This document shows positions 22,507 through 32,985 of a stretch of DNA of 64,000 nucleotides, one piece after another (positions within the stretch are counted from its first letter, which is position 1; each line of letters starts with the position of its first letter). The notes beneath the pieces are model-generated. The model was not told the DNA's origin and ran no database searches. It saw only the letters and a program-made list of their open reading frames with translations. The position numbers and the translations under genes are program-made. The stretch is from Niebla homalea (taxonomy: Eukaryota > Ascomycota > Lecanoromycetes > Lecanorales > Ramalinaceae), in the NCBI GenBank assembly GCA_019925105.1, contig JAHGAU010000012.1, positions 372,001 through 436,000 of the forward strand. Direction: 5' to 3'.

Positions 22507-23561
22507 ATGACACTCAAAACCCACGCCCCGTCCGCTCCTCAACCCTCTCCCACCCCGCCTGACCCAGTCTCCCTCCTCATCCTCGGTGCCGGCTGGACGT
22601 CCACCTTCCTCCTCCCCCTCCTCACCTCCAACTCCATAACCCACGCCGCCACAACCCGCTCCGGGTCCGACACGACAATCCCCTTCACCTTCTCCCCGGA
22701 CTCCGATGACACCGCGCCGTACACCCTGCTCCCCTCCGCCTCCACGATCCTAATCACATTCCCCCTGAAAGGCGCGGCCGAAGCGCACCACCTCGTCTCC
22801 CTCTACAACACCACCCACCCCACCCCTCCCGACAACTCCTCCAACAATAATAAGACCCGCTGGATCCTCTTCGGCAGCACGGGCATCTGGGCGGGCGACG
22901 GGTGGCACGATGAGAGCTCGGCGTACGACACGACGTCCCCGCGCGCGCAGGCTGAAGATGCCTTGCTCGGCCTCTCCGCCCCGAATTCCTCCTCCTCTCT
23001 TTCTTCTCCTTCTTCCTCCACCACCACCACCGCCAACAACAAAAACACAAGAAGCAGCAGCAGCAGCAGCAGCAACGCATGCATCCTCAACCTCTCCGGC
23101 CTCTACGGCGGCTCCGCCCGGCAGCCGCGCGACTGGCTCGCCCGCGTCGCGCGATCCAAGGCCCAACTCCGCGCCAAGGGGTGCGTGCACCTGATCCACG
23201 GGCGGGACGTCGCGCGCGCGGTCGTGCTGTGCATGCGGGCGTGGGACCGCGTGGCGGGGCGGAGGTGGGTGCTCACGGATCTGCGGGTGTATGATTGGTG
23301 GGGGTTGGGGATGGAGTGGGGGAGGTATGCGAGGGGGAGAAGGAGGAGGGGGAGGAGGAGGCGCACCCAGGTCCCCTGGAAGATGGATCAGCTGCCCGGG
23401 GTGGGCAAGAGTTTATGTATGAGCAATGGGTGCGGGAGTTGATGGAGGAGGAAGGGGTGAGGGCGCTGCCGAGGGATAGTGAGAGGTTGGGGAGGAAGAT
23501 GGATGGGCGGGGGTTTTGGGGCGCGGTGGGGGATGTGCCGGAGGTGGGGAGGGTGGAGTGA
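22507..23561 (+). CDS. NAD(P)-binding Rossmann-fold protein, frame-broken near its C-terminus
   Basis: The frame from 22507 begins with PVSLLILGAGWTSTFLLPLL, a G-x-G-x(2)-S/T dinucleotide fold start. It contains ILFGSTGIW, AEDALL and LNLSGLYGG, and RWVLTDLRVYDWW, typical of the fungal YeeZ/extended SDR-like group. This frame then gives an Arg-rich nonsense end at 23442. In the next frame, from about 23335, the expected end appears: QWVRELMEEEGVRALPRDSERLG, ending at 23561. The switch is inside a purine tract (about 23331-23362), and no intron phase repairs it. Either a real frameshift or a base error is present. A Ser/Thr/Asn low-complexity insert lies at about 160-195. Confidence 0.65.
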
Positions 23562-24134
23562 ATATGAGGCTGAAGTATTGGCGTTGAAGATTATTATCTC
23601 CTTTGAATGTGAAAGGTAAGGCCACATGTTCCAGCTAGCGGAAAGTGCAAGGCGGCATTTGAGCCAAGATCATAGAGAAAAAAAATATTGTGTTGGAAGT
23701 TGGATCGAGGTACTGTACTGAATTGGCATGAGATGCCAATCATACAACAAATGTCTGAAAAGGCGCCGCCACATATCTTGGGCATGCCAATCGTTTTTAT
23801 CAGTCTGAAAGGCCGCATTCCCATTGATGAAGCCCTTTTAATGCCGCTCTCGAATTCCCAGTGACACTTCAGGTCCCGACTTTCCCTCTTCTCCTTAATG
23901 ACACAACTTCAATGCCACCCCTGTCACCTCTTACCTCTTCTGGTTCATGGAAGGGCGCCAACCGTTTTCCCCACCAAATCCAGACCAGCTTTCTTGGTAC
24001 CCCTTCTTCTGCGCTGAATCGTCCTCCTCTCTCCAGAAAGGCAACAGATACTGCTCCTCCTCCGCGAAGCTCGTCCACCACACCGACTCGCGCTTCTGCT
24101 GGTCTGAACTCGCAGCGTCCGTCCCGTCGCATCC
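23562..24134. other. Convergent intergenic and likely 3' UTRs
   Basis: No supported gene between the Rossmann-fold gene and the end of hacA. Confidence 0.45.
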
Positions 24135-25460
24135 TTACTTAGAGGACGCGCTCATGGAGGGCTGCTGAGTAAAGGACTCTGCAAAAGTTTCAGCTGGAGA
24201 GGTGAGTGAGCTCGCGGAGTGATTGCTGCCGCTGCTGCCATTTCCCGAGAAAGAGGAGTCGTCGTTGAATTCATCGAAGAAGGGAGAAGCGTGGGCGTGA
24301 TTATTGGATTCGGCGTCGAAGTCGACCATTGAATCGAAGGTAAAATCGCTCCCGCCAATGAACGGGGTGGAGAGATCGGTGTTGATGGTTTGTGGTGAGT
24401 CACTTGAATCATCAAAAGTGTGGTCAGATCCATCAGGAACCGGGATCAGGGTGGGAAAAGGGAGGATATCTGCCGATGGTTGCTGCTTATGGTAGAGAGG
24501 ATCGCGTGAAGGGGTATCATCAAGTGTGAATAGGCTGCCCAAGTCGAAGTCATCCCCTTCCAAGCCCGACTCGCCAAAGATGATTGGGTCACATGTTTTG
24601 CTGTTGTTGTTGTTGTGATGATGGGAGCCGAAGACGGAGCTTCGCCGGACTGACACTGCAGGTCGCACAACATCGCGGCAGGATGTTGTGTCATATCCGG
24701 TGAAGTGGCCAACGACTCTTCATCAAATGTGAGGCTTAGCTGTGAAGGTGACTGTGAGGCGGAATAGGTCATGGATGATGGTGATGAGTAGGTTTCTGGC
24801 GAGAGGAGTGAGGTGGCGTAGTCGTCAATCTCCTGCTTAATTTTTCGTTCATCGAAGGATTTGGATTCGGGCTCTGGAGAAGTCTTGTCGAACAAGTCGG
24901 CAGATGAGCCGCCTTTGACTGACTTCATCTGAGCCTCCATTCGCTTCACCTGCTGCGACAGGAGAAACTTTTCATGCTCGGCTGCCATGAGGCGGTCCTT
25001 GAGGTATTGGTTATGTTGCTCGATTGTTGCCTTTTCGCCTTCGAGCTTCTCGACCTCTTGGCGCTTCCTTTCTCGGCTTGATTGAGCGGCTGCTCGATTG
25101 CGAAGAACGCGCTCGATCCGTCGTTGCTCCTTCTCATCCTCGGTCTTCGCTCGTTTCCTGCCCACAATATTAGCTCTGATATAGAGATAGTTGCATGCGA
25201 TGAAGCAAAGCATACCGAGGCGGAAGGTTGGTCTTTGGGACTGGAAGTTCTTGGCCCCATGACTTGCGCTTCTTTGATGGCCGCTTCTCTTCTCCCTCTT
25301 CATCATTTTCATTTTCATCTTTGATACACACCGACTCACAGGGGGTCAAAGACGCCCTTGAGTAGCCATCCAATGATGTTTCCGATAGTGAAACAGTTGC
25401 TTGCGGCGGCTGTTGGAGTTCGTGGTGGAAAGTCATCGTGGGTGCGATGGTGTCAATCAT
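24135..25460 (-). CDS. hacA: Unfolded-protein-response bZIP factor HacA/Hac1
   Basis: Exon 1 is 25460..25216; a 58-bp conventional intron (GTATGC...GGCAG) follows; exon 2 starts at 25157. Around residues 65-85 is KKRKSWGQELPVPKTNLPPR, then KRAKTEDEKEQRRIERVLRN and RAAAQSSRERKR, the HacA basic region, followed by a leucine zipper. Two C-termini exist. Unspliced, the frame ends at 24446 (318 residues). The other frame, open from 24668 to 24135, is acidic and Phe-rich (GDDFDLGSLFTLDD, DFTFDSMVDF), like an activation domain. Joining the two requires loss of 2 modulo 3 bases, as expected for the 20-nt Ire1 intron, giving 415 residues. The known role is transcription of ER chaperone and secretion genes. 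Confidence 0.9.
24625..24667 (-). promoter_or_regulatory. Candidate Ire1 unconventional splice site hairpin in hacA mRNA
   Basis: The mRNA-sense sequence around CTGCAGTGTCAGTCCGGCGAAG can fold, with GGCGAAG pairing to CTTCGGC across a CTCCGT loop. The upstream CTGCAGT fits the CNGCNGN cleavage pattern known for Ire1. The exact intron ends are not resolved by eye. The frame change here equals that of a 20-nt excision. Confidence 0.55.
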
Positions 25461-28280
25461 GATGCTGATGATGAAGAAAAATTATCACGTGATGGAAATC
25501 GATGATATCGTGAAATCTTTTGAATGTAGAAGGCTGATGGGGAGAGCGGTGGTTGTTGTAGAAGTTGGATGCCTGGAATTCAAAGAATCTAAATGGACTA
25601 GCGCTGTTGAGGACAGATGGCCTTTTTCCCTTTTTCCGTTTTCGTATGGCAATAATAAGAATAACGAATCTAGGCAGCTACATCAACGACCTTTTATGGT
25701 CTCCGTAACCGCTGAACAGACCTCGTACACTGCCATTAAAAGGAGTGCAAAAGATGGAGAGGATGAAACAGATAAGGCTGAGTTGAAAAGTTGGAGATTC
25801 TGGAAGGAAGAGGCAGAGAAAAGAGAAAGGGGGGTTTTGCGCGACTTTATGAGGAATGGGTGGACTTCGTATTTGGTAAAGGGGGGCGGCACGCGGGGGG
25901 GCGCTGCATGATGCAGTAAGATTTGCTTAGGGGTCCTTGTCTCCGTGAGCGAATGCTTCCCCGAGATGCGTCAGGAATGCGGCCAAGCCCGTGTCAATCG
26001 AGAATCACCTTCCACGAATAGCATCTTCTCTCTCCTATGCGCAAGCCGTCGTTTCGGCGCAATTCCACCTTCTTGAAATCATTGTGTTCCGCTACATCAA
26101 TCGTTTCAAGCTTTGCCGCAGATGCCATCTTGAGTACAAGAGCGAAAGCTTGAGAAGGATGATCGAATGATTTGCAAACATGAAGCCGCCAGTGGTGCCA
26201 GCCCACAAAATCGTCGAGCCTTTACGGATTACAATCTCTCCGAAATTGGATGAGTAAGGCAATTTAGCCAATCAACCAAGATTATACGCCCCGAACGCAC
26301 GTCTGCGCCAACACGAGACGCCGCGTTTCAGCATGATGACTTGCACCGCTTACCGGATCATCTGGAACATCTTGCAACGGTAGTTCCGGGGCTGTCTCGA
26401 TCCTTCGAACGTTCTTCTCCGAACACAATGGTGGTCCTTGAGGAGCAGGAAAGGCTTGGATCACACCATGGATCGCATTTGTGGTCAACCCCCGCATTCT
26501 CGGTCTTGTTCGCGCTTGGATTCTGTCGGCCTTGTCGTTATATGCACGGCGAAGGATATGTGGCTGATGGCGTCGCAGTAACGACCAACTCCTTCGCCAG
26601 ATTCATCTTTCCAATTTCGCACCCTGTTGGGGAAGCCCAATAGATGATAGGTGCAATCCATCTCGTTCCCTTGACGCCATCTTTATTTGCTTGGCATCAA
26701 CAGAACCATCGATGAGATTGTTGTGATGATGGACGTTTCATGAACCGTGTTTCATAATTCGTGCACAGCAGAGGGGATCATGATCATATTGGAGGATCGA
26801 GGAGCTTCAAGCTTTGTAGTCCGCCGTCCGACCTTTCGGACCGCTCAGACGAGGGCTGGAGAGCGTGTCCTTGGGAGCTTGTCGCACGCAGCGAGGCTTG
26901 AGAAAGACGTTTTCAAATGGGGTTGCACTGCATAGAGCCTTTGTTGGAGGATTCAGGAAAACCAAGCTTTCTGTTTACTTACCGCAGTCTGTTCACGATG
27001 CTCAGATGGTGACTGAAGGGCGTTCGCATGGACGCTCATCGAGTGCCATGGAGGTGACAGAGGGTCAGCCAGCATCAAGGGAACAAAGGGTGGCAGCCAA
27101 GAACAGAGAAATGCATCCTTGGAATATAGAATACTTGTAGGTGCATGGCCCAAGCGGAACGTTGTTAATTGTCCTTACCAGCCATCGAAACATACCTCTG
27201 AAAGAGTTGTCGCTTGTCATGAACAGTACCTGTGGGCTTGGACTGCAGGTCTCATAGGGTATTGGAAGAGAGGTTGGAGGAAGAAAGAAGGGATGAAGAA
27301 GTTAAAAACCTTTGGATCTTTTTTTTTTTTTTTTTGGATACTTTGTAAAGTAAACTTCTTTCTACAAGCCATGGTCGACGGAAGCTCCATGGTGAATGAG
27401 GAAATTCAGGCAGTGGCAAAACACCTTTTCCATGATGTAGAAACACCAGTGGTGAAAATACCGCTCTCTTCAACAAAGTGCTCAGGATTTTGGTGGACGT
27501 GGGACGTGGGACATAGGATGTTCTTCGATCGTGCATTTGCAGTCGAAAGGTTGAACGCTGTCAATCGACATGCCAAGTCGTTCGTATGCAGGTCTTACCG
27601 TGGTGGGGAGGTTCAAGCGGGAGTACAACATAGTGGACCTTGTCAGTCCCAAATCTTAAGCCATACTTTATCCTCGCGTGGATTCCAAAATAGAACAAGG
27701 TCCAGTGGTCCACAGACAGGAATTAGGATACAAGAACCCATCCAATTCCCGAACTGCTACCCTATCCTTGGGCCAGCATTGTGATATCACAGCATGATCC
27801 GATGATGGCTGGGGCAAAAGGCTTCAAACCTCCCAAAAAAGGAAAGGAAGGGACGAAGGGTCCGCAAGTCTGGAGTTGAGCCGTTTGATCTTCAAATTAA
27901 TCATCTTCACAAATTTTCCATACCATTTTCTATCCCTGAACAGCATAAGCAGACACGTTTCACCGCTCTCTTTCTGTTTCATCAATTTTTCCCCTTCTCG
28001 TTCCAACCCACTCAATTTCACTCAACTTGCGCGCAATCAGCAAAGAACCCTATCAATCACTGTATCAGAATTAGATGAAACGACCTGCACAAGCGGTTTC
28101 TCGCATATTGGACAATTAATCTCCTCCCGCACAGGCGGCCCCCAATTAATTGTCAATCAGCCGCCCCGGGCCTTCCCCTTCCGCCTTTTGTCGTCAATTG
28201 TGAAGCAACCACCGTCTCAACCGGATAACCGTCACGTAAAATGACCCACGCCGTGAGTAAATAGAAGTCAAAAAGCTGGT
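25461..28280. other. Long region without supported gene, hacA upstream side
   Basis: 2.8 kb with only short frames. The right-hand part of the minus strand should hold the hacA promoter and a long 5' leader, as is usual for hacA. A T-run of about 17 lies near 27319-27335. No family motif was recognised. Confidence 0.4.
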
Positions 28281-29753
28281 ATGGAAACAGGCGCTGACAC
28301 GTCTTGTCCCTTGCAGCAGGAGCTCCCACCCGAGCTACGACTCTCAGTCTTCCAGAACGTCGATGACTTCTCTACCGTCCGCAATCTGGTTCGATCTTCA
28401 CCTGTTGCGAGGACAACGTTTGATGCCTTCCCCGAGAAGGCGGTCACAGCTCTCGCCCGGAAGCTACCCAAGGAGTTGCAGCAAAGCATCCGCGCTGTTG
28501 GGGTAAGCCTCTGCCCTCGGGATCTCGAGATACCCCTTGTAGATGGCGACATCCTCCACAACAGGGAGACGTCGTACAATACAAGCACCGAAGTCGAAAA
28601 TGCCTTGCCGGCCGTATCATATGACCTTCCTTACCGCGTCCTCACCCAGTTACTCGAACTAGCCCATCGCATCCAACTACTCACCTCTCTCTGGCTCAAG
28701 ACGCATATCAAACGTCTCAACAGCCTACGGCCGCAACATCTGTCCAAACCCAGCTTTGTCTTCACCTCCTATCCCTTTCGCAAATACCCCAATGGTAAGG
28801 ATTACAAGTTTGTCAAGACCGGCCCCGCCAGCTGGGTGGAGGAGTACCGCATCACTCGCGCGCTATGGCGCTATCAACTCTTCTGTCTTCTTACCAAACC
28901 AGGTACTCGACTCTTCGCTCGAACGGGCGACAGTGCGCCTTTCATCGAGTGCGCGATAGCGTATCGCCAGGAAGAATTCGATAGAATCCTGCGCATGATA
29001 ACTAAGTGGGAATGGGATGAGATGCTCTGCATCCAAGACTACCTTGACTCCTCACGCATTTCTCTCCGCGCACCACCTTCGACCCACGATGACAAATTTG
29101 CCCTCCAATCTCATAGCAGTATCGGCTCACACGCCTCTCTCACTCCAGCCGCCATACCCGCCCTTCCCCCACCAAAACGTCCTACTCCAGTCAAACGCGC
29201 AAGCGGTGGTTTCCAGAAACGCGACGATGTCATCGCCGTCAAGCGCTCGAGCGAAGCCTTCAACTTCTTTCACCGTTATGGCCTACGACACCCGACCTCG
29301 CCCTTGCAACGCTCCCAATGGGAGAATTTTCGCCGTTTGGGCTTCGGTATCTGGGATCAGGACCGCATGTGTCAAATGGAGCTGTTTCGTCTGCCCCCTT
29401 CGGTACGGGAGGAGCTTGGTGTCAAGGATCTTAGTATTGATGATGTCGGATTCACTTGGCGAAGCGTGGAGGCCGCCGGGGCGGAAGACGTGGACTTCGT
29501 GGTCAAAGCTCCTCCGACACCTCCATCCAAACTGGGGATCAGATCGACTCGGAAAGATTTCGGCGAACGTCAAGAGGAGCTTGTAAGGGAGCCTAGCAGG
29601 GACAGCGGTGGGGGTGGTGGAAGCCATGGGCGGACTGGAAAGGTCGAAGTTGCTGCGCGGAGTTTGAAGGGGTTGATGAAGAGGTCGACCAAGTACAACA
29701 TGGGGAGTGGGACTAGTGGTAGCAGTCCGAGAACGAGTGGGGAAAGCTACTAG
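28281..29753 (+). CDS. F-box-like hypothetical protein
   Basis: Single-exon frame of 490 residues. The N-terminus PLQQELPPELRLSVFQNV, then DDFSTVRNLVRSSP, has the L-P-x-E-(I/L)-x(3)-(I/V/F) pattern and following helices of degenerate fungal F-box domains. F-boxes usually tether substrates to SCF ubiquitin ligase through Skp1, and that is the likely though unproven role. The middle (about 130-255) is helical and Trp/Tyr-rich (WVEEYRITRALWRYQLFCLL), typical of this fungal family. The tail from about 265 is low complexity with Pro, Arg and Gly-Ser runs (SGGGGGSHGRTG). No start-proximal intron is needed. Confidence 0.7.
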   Translation: METGADTSCPLQQELPPELRLSVFQNVDDFSTVRNLVRSSPVARTTFDAFPEKAVTALARKLPKELQQSIRAVGVSLCPRDLEIPLVDGDILHNRETSYNTSTEVENALPAVSYDLPYRVLTQLLELAHRIQLLTSLWLKTHIKRLNSLRPQHLSKPSFVFTSYPFRKYPNGKDYKFVKTGPASWVEEYRITRALWRYQLFCLLTKPGTRLFARTGDSAPFIECAIAYRQEEFDRILRMITKWEWDEMLCIQDYLDSSRISLRAPPSTHDDKFALQSHSSIGSHASLTPAAIPALPPPKRPTPVKRASGGFQKRDDVIAVKRSSEAFNFFHRYGLRHPTSPLQRSQWENFRRLGFGIWDQDRMCQMELFRLPPSVREELGVKDLSIDDVGFTWRSVEAAGAEDVDFVVKAPPTPPSKLGIRSTRKDFGERQEELVREPSRDSGGGGGSHGRTGKVEVAARSLKGLMKRSTKYNMGSGTSGSSPRTSGESY

Positions 29754-30447
29754 GGTTGGTGGTACGGCGCAGCAAATTTGAAATCGGGTGAGCAGCCCAC
29801 TGCAAGGATAGCTGGGAGAAATGACTAAGATTGATGACATGATCCGGTTGGATTCGAATTTTGTTGGGCAACAAAAGGATCATTGGAGAGGTTGAATGGA
29901 AAGTGCAATACACCAACGGAGCTACACGTTTACAATAGTAATGCTCCAAGACCCTCAGAAGAAGAGGAGGTTGAGGGCCAACAATGGGGACCCGACTTTC
30001 GAGCTGTTCGAGCTGATCAGAACAATTACCAAGATCGACGAGGAGCTATCTTTCGTGGGAGTTCCACTTCGAAGTGCTATGGATGGCACGAAATCCAGTG
30101 TTTGGAAGTGCTTCTATAGCTATGCGAGGATAGTAAGGGGGACACTTGTACCGGTACAACGTACACATAGAACCTAGCATTTACCAACAGTGGCTAGCAA
30201 TATTGAACGAAGATGATTGAAACATCAAATGCATCGGACACAAGGTCATTCTCCCCAAGAATCATTCCAGTCGCAGGTTTCTTGATAATACTCTGTTCAG
30301 GTCCTCAGGTTCGACTGCCGAGGTGCTCGATCTCCCGCTAAGATAAGATAAGAATTCCCACACCTCAAACAAACTTTCTTGAGAAGAGATGGTGACGGCG
30401 CATGGTAATTACATTCCAGCAACTGCGTCTGTCAATTCACTTACCAT
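29754..30447. other. Intergenic, no supported gene
   Basis: A 93-codon frame at 29896-30177 lacks motifs. The region probably holds the 3' end of the F-box-like gene and the promoter of bystin. Confidence 0.4.
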
Positions 30448-32115
30448 ATGGCACCTTCATCTCACAGGTCAAAATCAGGCTCGCGCCGACCAAAAAGCCG
30501 TAATGGCCACCTTCCTCTCGCTGAAGACATCACAGCGTCAGGCCCTCTCCGCACAAAGTCCAAGAAGCGAAAGGTTCGCGCCGACAATGATGATGAATTC
30601 GCTCTCAAGGACAATGACTACGTCGACGCTCGATCTTCACGTAAGATCCTGAAGATAGGACAAGACCTTCAAGACGAAGAACTCGCAGAACACAACTCCA
30701 ATCTCCCTAACCCTGCATTCACATTCGAATCGAGGTTTGTTGGGAGTGATGGAGCTGAAAGTGAAGACGAGCTTTTGGCGCGAAGACAGCCCGAGCACGA
30801 GGGTGGCAAGGAAGAAGCATGGGGCAGTGACAGCGATGACCCTGCGGACAAGGATGGCGCTCTCGATCCCAATGACCTCTCCCTCTTTGAGAAATTCAAC
30901 CCCACCGCCCCGTCCAACAATCACGACCCGATCATTCAACAGCCTCCGCCCTCCCAGGATATGGACGAAAACGCCAACGAAGACACTACCAACCTCGCCG
31001 ACCTCATCCTCTCCAAAATTGCCCTCCACGAAGCCGCCACCTCGGGGCCTCAACCCGGCCAACCCTCCCTAAACCCCGCCTTCGACGACAACGATGACGA
31101 TGACCCACCACCCCTCCCTCCAAAGGTCATCGAAGTTTACACCACCATCGGCCACCTGCTCTCCCGCTACAAATCCGGCAAACTGCCCAAACCTTTCAAG
31201 ATCCTCCCCACCCTCCCCGCCCACCCCACTCTCCTCGAACTCACCAACCCGGACGGCTGGACCCCCAACGCCGTCTACGAAGCGACCCGGCTCTTCGTCT
31301 CCTCCACCCCTCAGACCTGCCAATCTTTCATCACCGAGATCCTCCTTCCGCGGGTCCGGCACGACATCCACGAGACCAAACGCCTGCCCATCCACCTCTT
31401 CGACGCGCTCAAGAAATCCCTCTACAAGCCCGCCTGCTTCTTCAAAGGCTTCCTCTTCCCGCTCGTCGGATCGGGGACCTGCAGCCTGCGGGAAGCGCAC
31501 ATCATCTCCGCCGCGCTCGTGCGCGTCTCCGTGCCCGTCCTGCACTCCGCCGCCGCCCTGCTGCGCCTGACCGAGATCGCTGCGGAGCAGACCACCCAGC
31601 AAGGGACCGAAGCCGCGGGCGCGAGCAACGTCTTCATCCGCGTGCTGCTGGAGAAGAAGTACGCGCTGCCCTACCGGGTGATCGACGGTCTAGTCTTCCA
31701 CTTCTTACGCTATCGAGGCGGCGGCGACGCCCCCAGCGGCCGAGGTGGTCGAGCCTCTGATCTCGGAGCCCAGACACAAGGAGGAGGAGGAGGAGGAGGA
31801 GGAGGAGGCCAGAGGACGACCAAAAAGGCACAGGTATCGGAGAAGAATGATGAAGCGTTGGCCGCGCGGGAGGCCAAGTTGCCGGTGCTCTGGCATCGGT
31901 GCCTCTTGGCGTTTGCGCAGCGGTATCGGAACGACATCACCGAGGACCAGCGGGAAGCGCTGCTGGACCTCCTCCTGGTCCGCGGCCACAAGGATATCGG
32001 GCCCGAAGTGAGGAGGGAGTTGTTGGCCGGGAGGGGGAGGGGGGTCCCGGTGGAGCAGGAGGGGATGGGACAGGGAGGGGACGATACGATGATGATGATG
32101 ATGGATGTGAGGTAA
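30448..32115 (+). CDS. enp1: Bystin/Enp1, 40S ribosome assembly factor
   Basis: Intronless, 555 residues, longer than yeast Enp1. The N-terminal third is acidic and disordered with basic KSKKRKVRA near residue 37. The bystin core runs from about 230: VIEVYTTIGHLLSRYKSGKLPK, FKILPTLP, WTPNAVYEATRLFVSS, LYKPACFFKGFLFPL, CSLREAHIISAALVRVSVPVLHS, NVFIRVLLEKKYALPYRVIDGLVFHFLR, and then LPVLWHRCLLAFAQRYRNDI. Known role: binds pre-40S particles for 18S maturation and export. Oddity: a ~40-residue Gly/Gln/Arg insert (about 425-465, including ten Gly in a row) separates the two last core blocks. Confidence 0.95.
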   Translation: MAPSSHRSKSGSRRPKSRNGHLPLAEDITASGPLRTKSKKRKVRADNDDEFALKDNDYVDARSSRKILKIGQDLQDEELAEHNSNLPNPAFTFESRFVGSDGAESEDELLARRQPEHEGGKEEAWGSDSDDPADKDGALDPNDLSLFEKFNPTAPSNNHDPIIQQPPPSQDMDENANEDTTNLADLILSKIALHEAATSGPQPGQPSLNPAFDDNDDDDPPPLPPKVIEVYTTIGHLLSRYKSGKLPKPFKILPTLPAHPTLLELTNPDGWTPNAVYEATRLFVSSTPQTCQSFITEILLPRVRHDIHETKRLPIHLFDALKKSLYKPACFFKGFLFPLVGSGTCSLREAHIISAALVRVSVPVLHSAAALLRLTEIAAEQTTQQGTEAAGASNVFIRVLLEKKYALPYRVIDGLVFHFLRYRGGGDAPSGRGGRASDLGAQTQGGGGGGGGGGQRTTKKAQVSEKNDEALAAREAKLPVLWHRCLLAFAQRYRNDITEDQREALLDLLLVRGHKDIGPEVRRELLAGRGRGVPVEQEGMGQGGDDTMMMMMDVR

Positions 32116-32985
32116 AGTGGTGTGTGTGGGGTTGTTTGGGGATTTGAGTGTATTGTGGTTGTATATAGTAGATGAGGGACATGAAAACTTGATAGAAAAT
32201 ATATATTAAGGCCAGACTCAACAAATCCTTTTGCTGGTGGATATCATTATCATTGTGGTCGCAGATGTTCCTGCCGTCAAGACTACACTACCTTAGCTAA
32301 CCCCCCTCATTTGCTAGCACTCTTGGATTTACAGTGAATAGTAATTAATTTAAATTGGCGCATCTCTTCGTCAGGAGATCATGCAACGCAGTCAAGGGCA
32401 TGACCACCCCAATTCTCCTACATTACCATGTTCCGTATGGTGGCAAGCTTGCTTACCCTACTCTGATAAGGCACGTTCTATTCTCAGCGCTCGAGAGCAA
32501 ATCGAAGAGCCGGCCACGGAATCTATCTCTTCTTACTTTACTTACTTACCAACTTACTTACCTAATGCAACAATAACTTCTCCAGCCAAAAAAAAAAAAA
32601 AAAAAAAAGGACAGATTGGAATTTTTACATCTTCCAGATAATGATGATGATGATCCAAAGACAAAAAACAAAAAAGCGCAGTAGCAGTAGCGAACAATTG
32701 CAAAAAATCAAGACGGGAAACGTGGAGGACATCAAAAAGCGACTCCCCTTCCATTTTCATCTCTATTCATCTATTCATCTTTGGTTGAATCTTCTGCAGA
32801 GAAAAAACTCCGCGACCCCAATGCGTTGAAGCGGCAATTATTGCAGACCACATGTTGAAAATGGCTTGCTCCCTTGGGGTATCATTCATTCATTCCAAAA
32901 AAAAAAAAAGTCAGCATTCGCATATACGCTCTGTCAAACGCCAGATGTCAGCCGCTTCGTATGTATAGCGTCATCGTGGATGCAT
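32116..32985. other. Convergent intergenic with long A-runs
   Basis: No supported gene. There are homopolymer A tracts of about 20 at about 32587-32606 and about 13 near 32898-32910, plus ACTT repeats near 32533-32560. Likely overlapping 3' UTRs of bystin and gcv2. Confidence 0.5.

Noticed and set aside
32580..32610. A-run as the tail of a retroposed gene
   Set aside because: No upstream processed gene copy or target duplication was seen; simple homopolymer in an intergenic spacer is enough to explain it.
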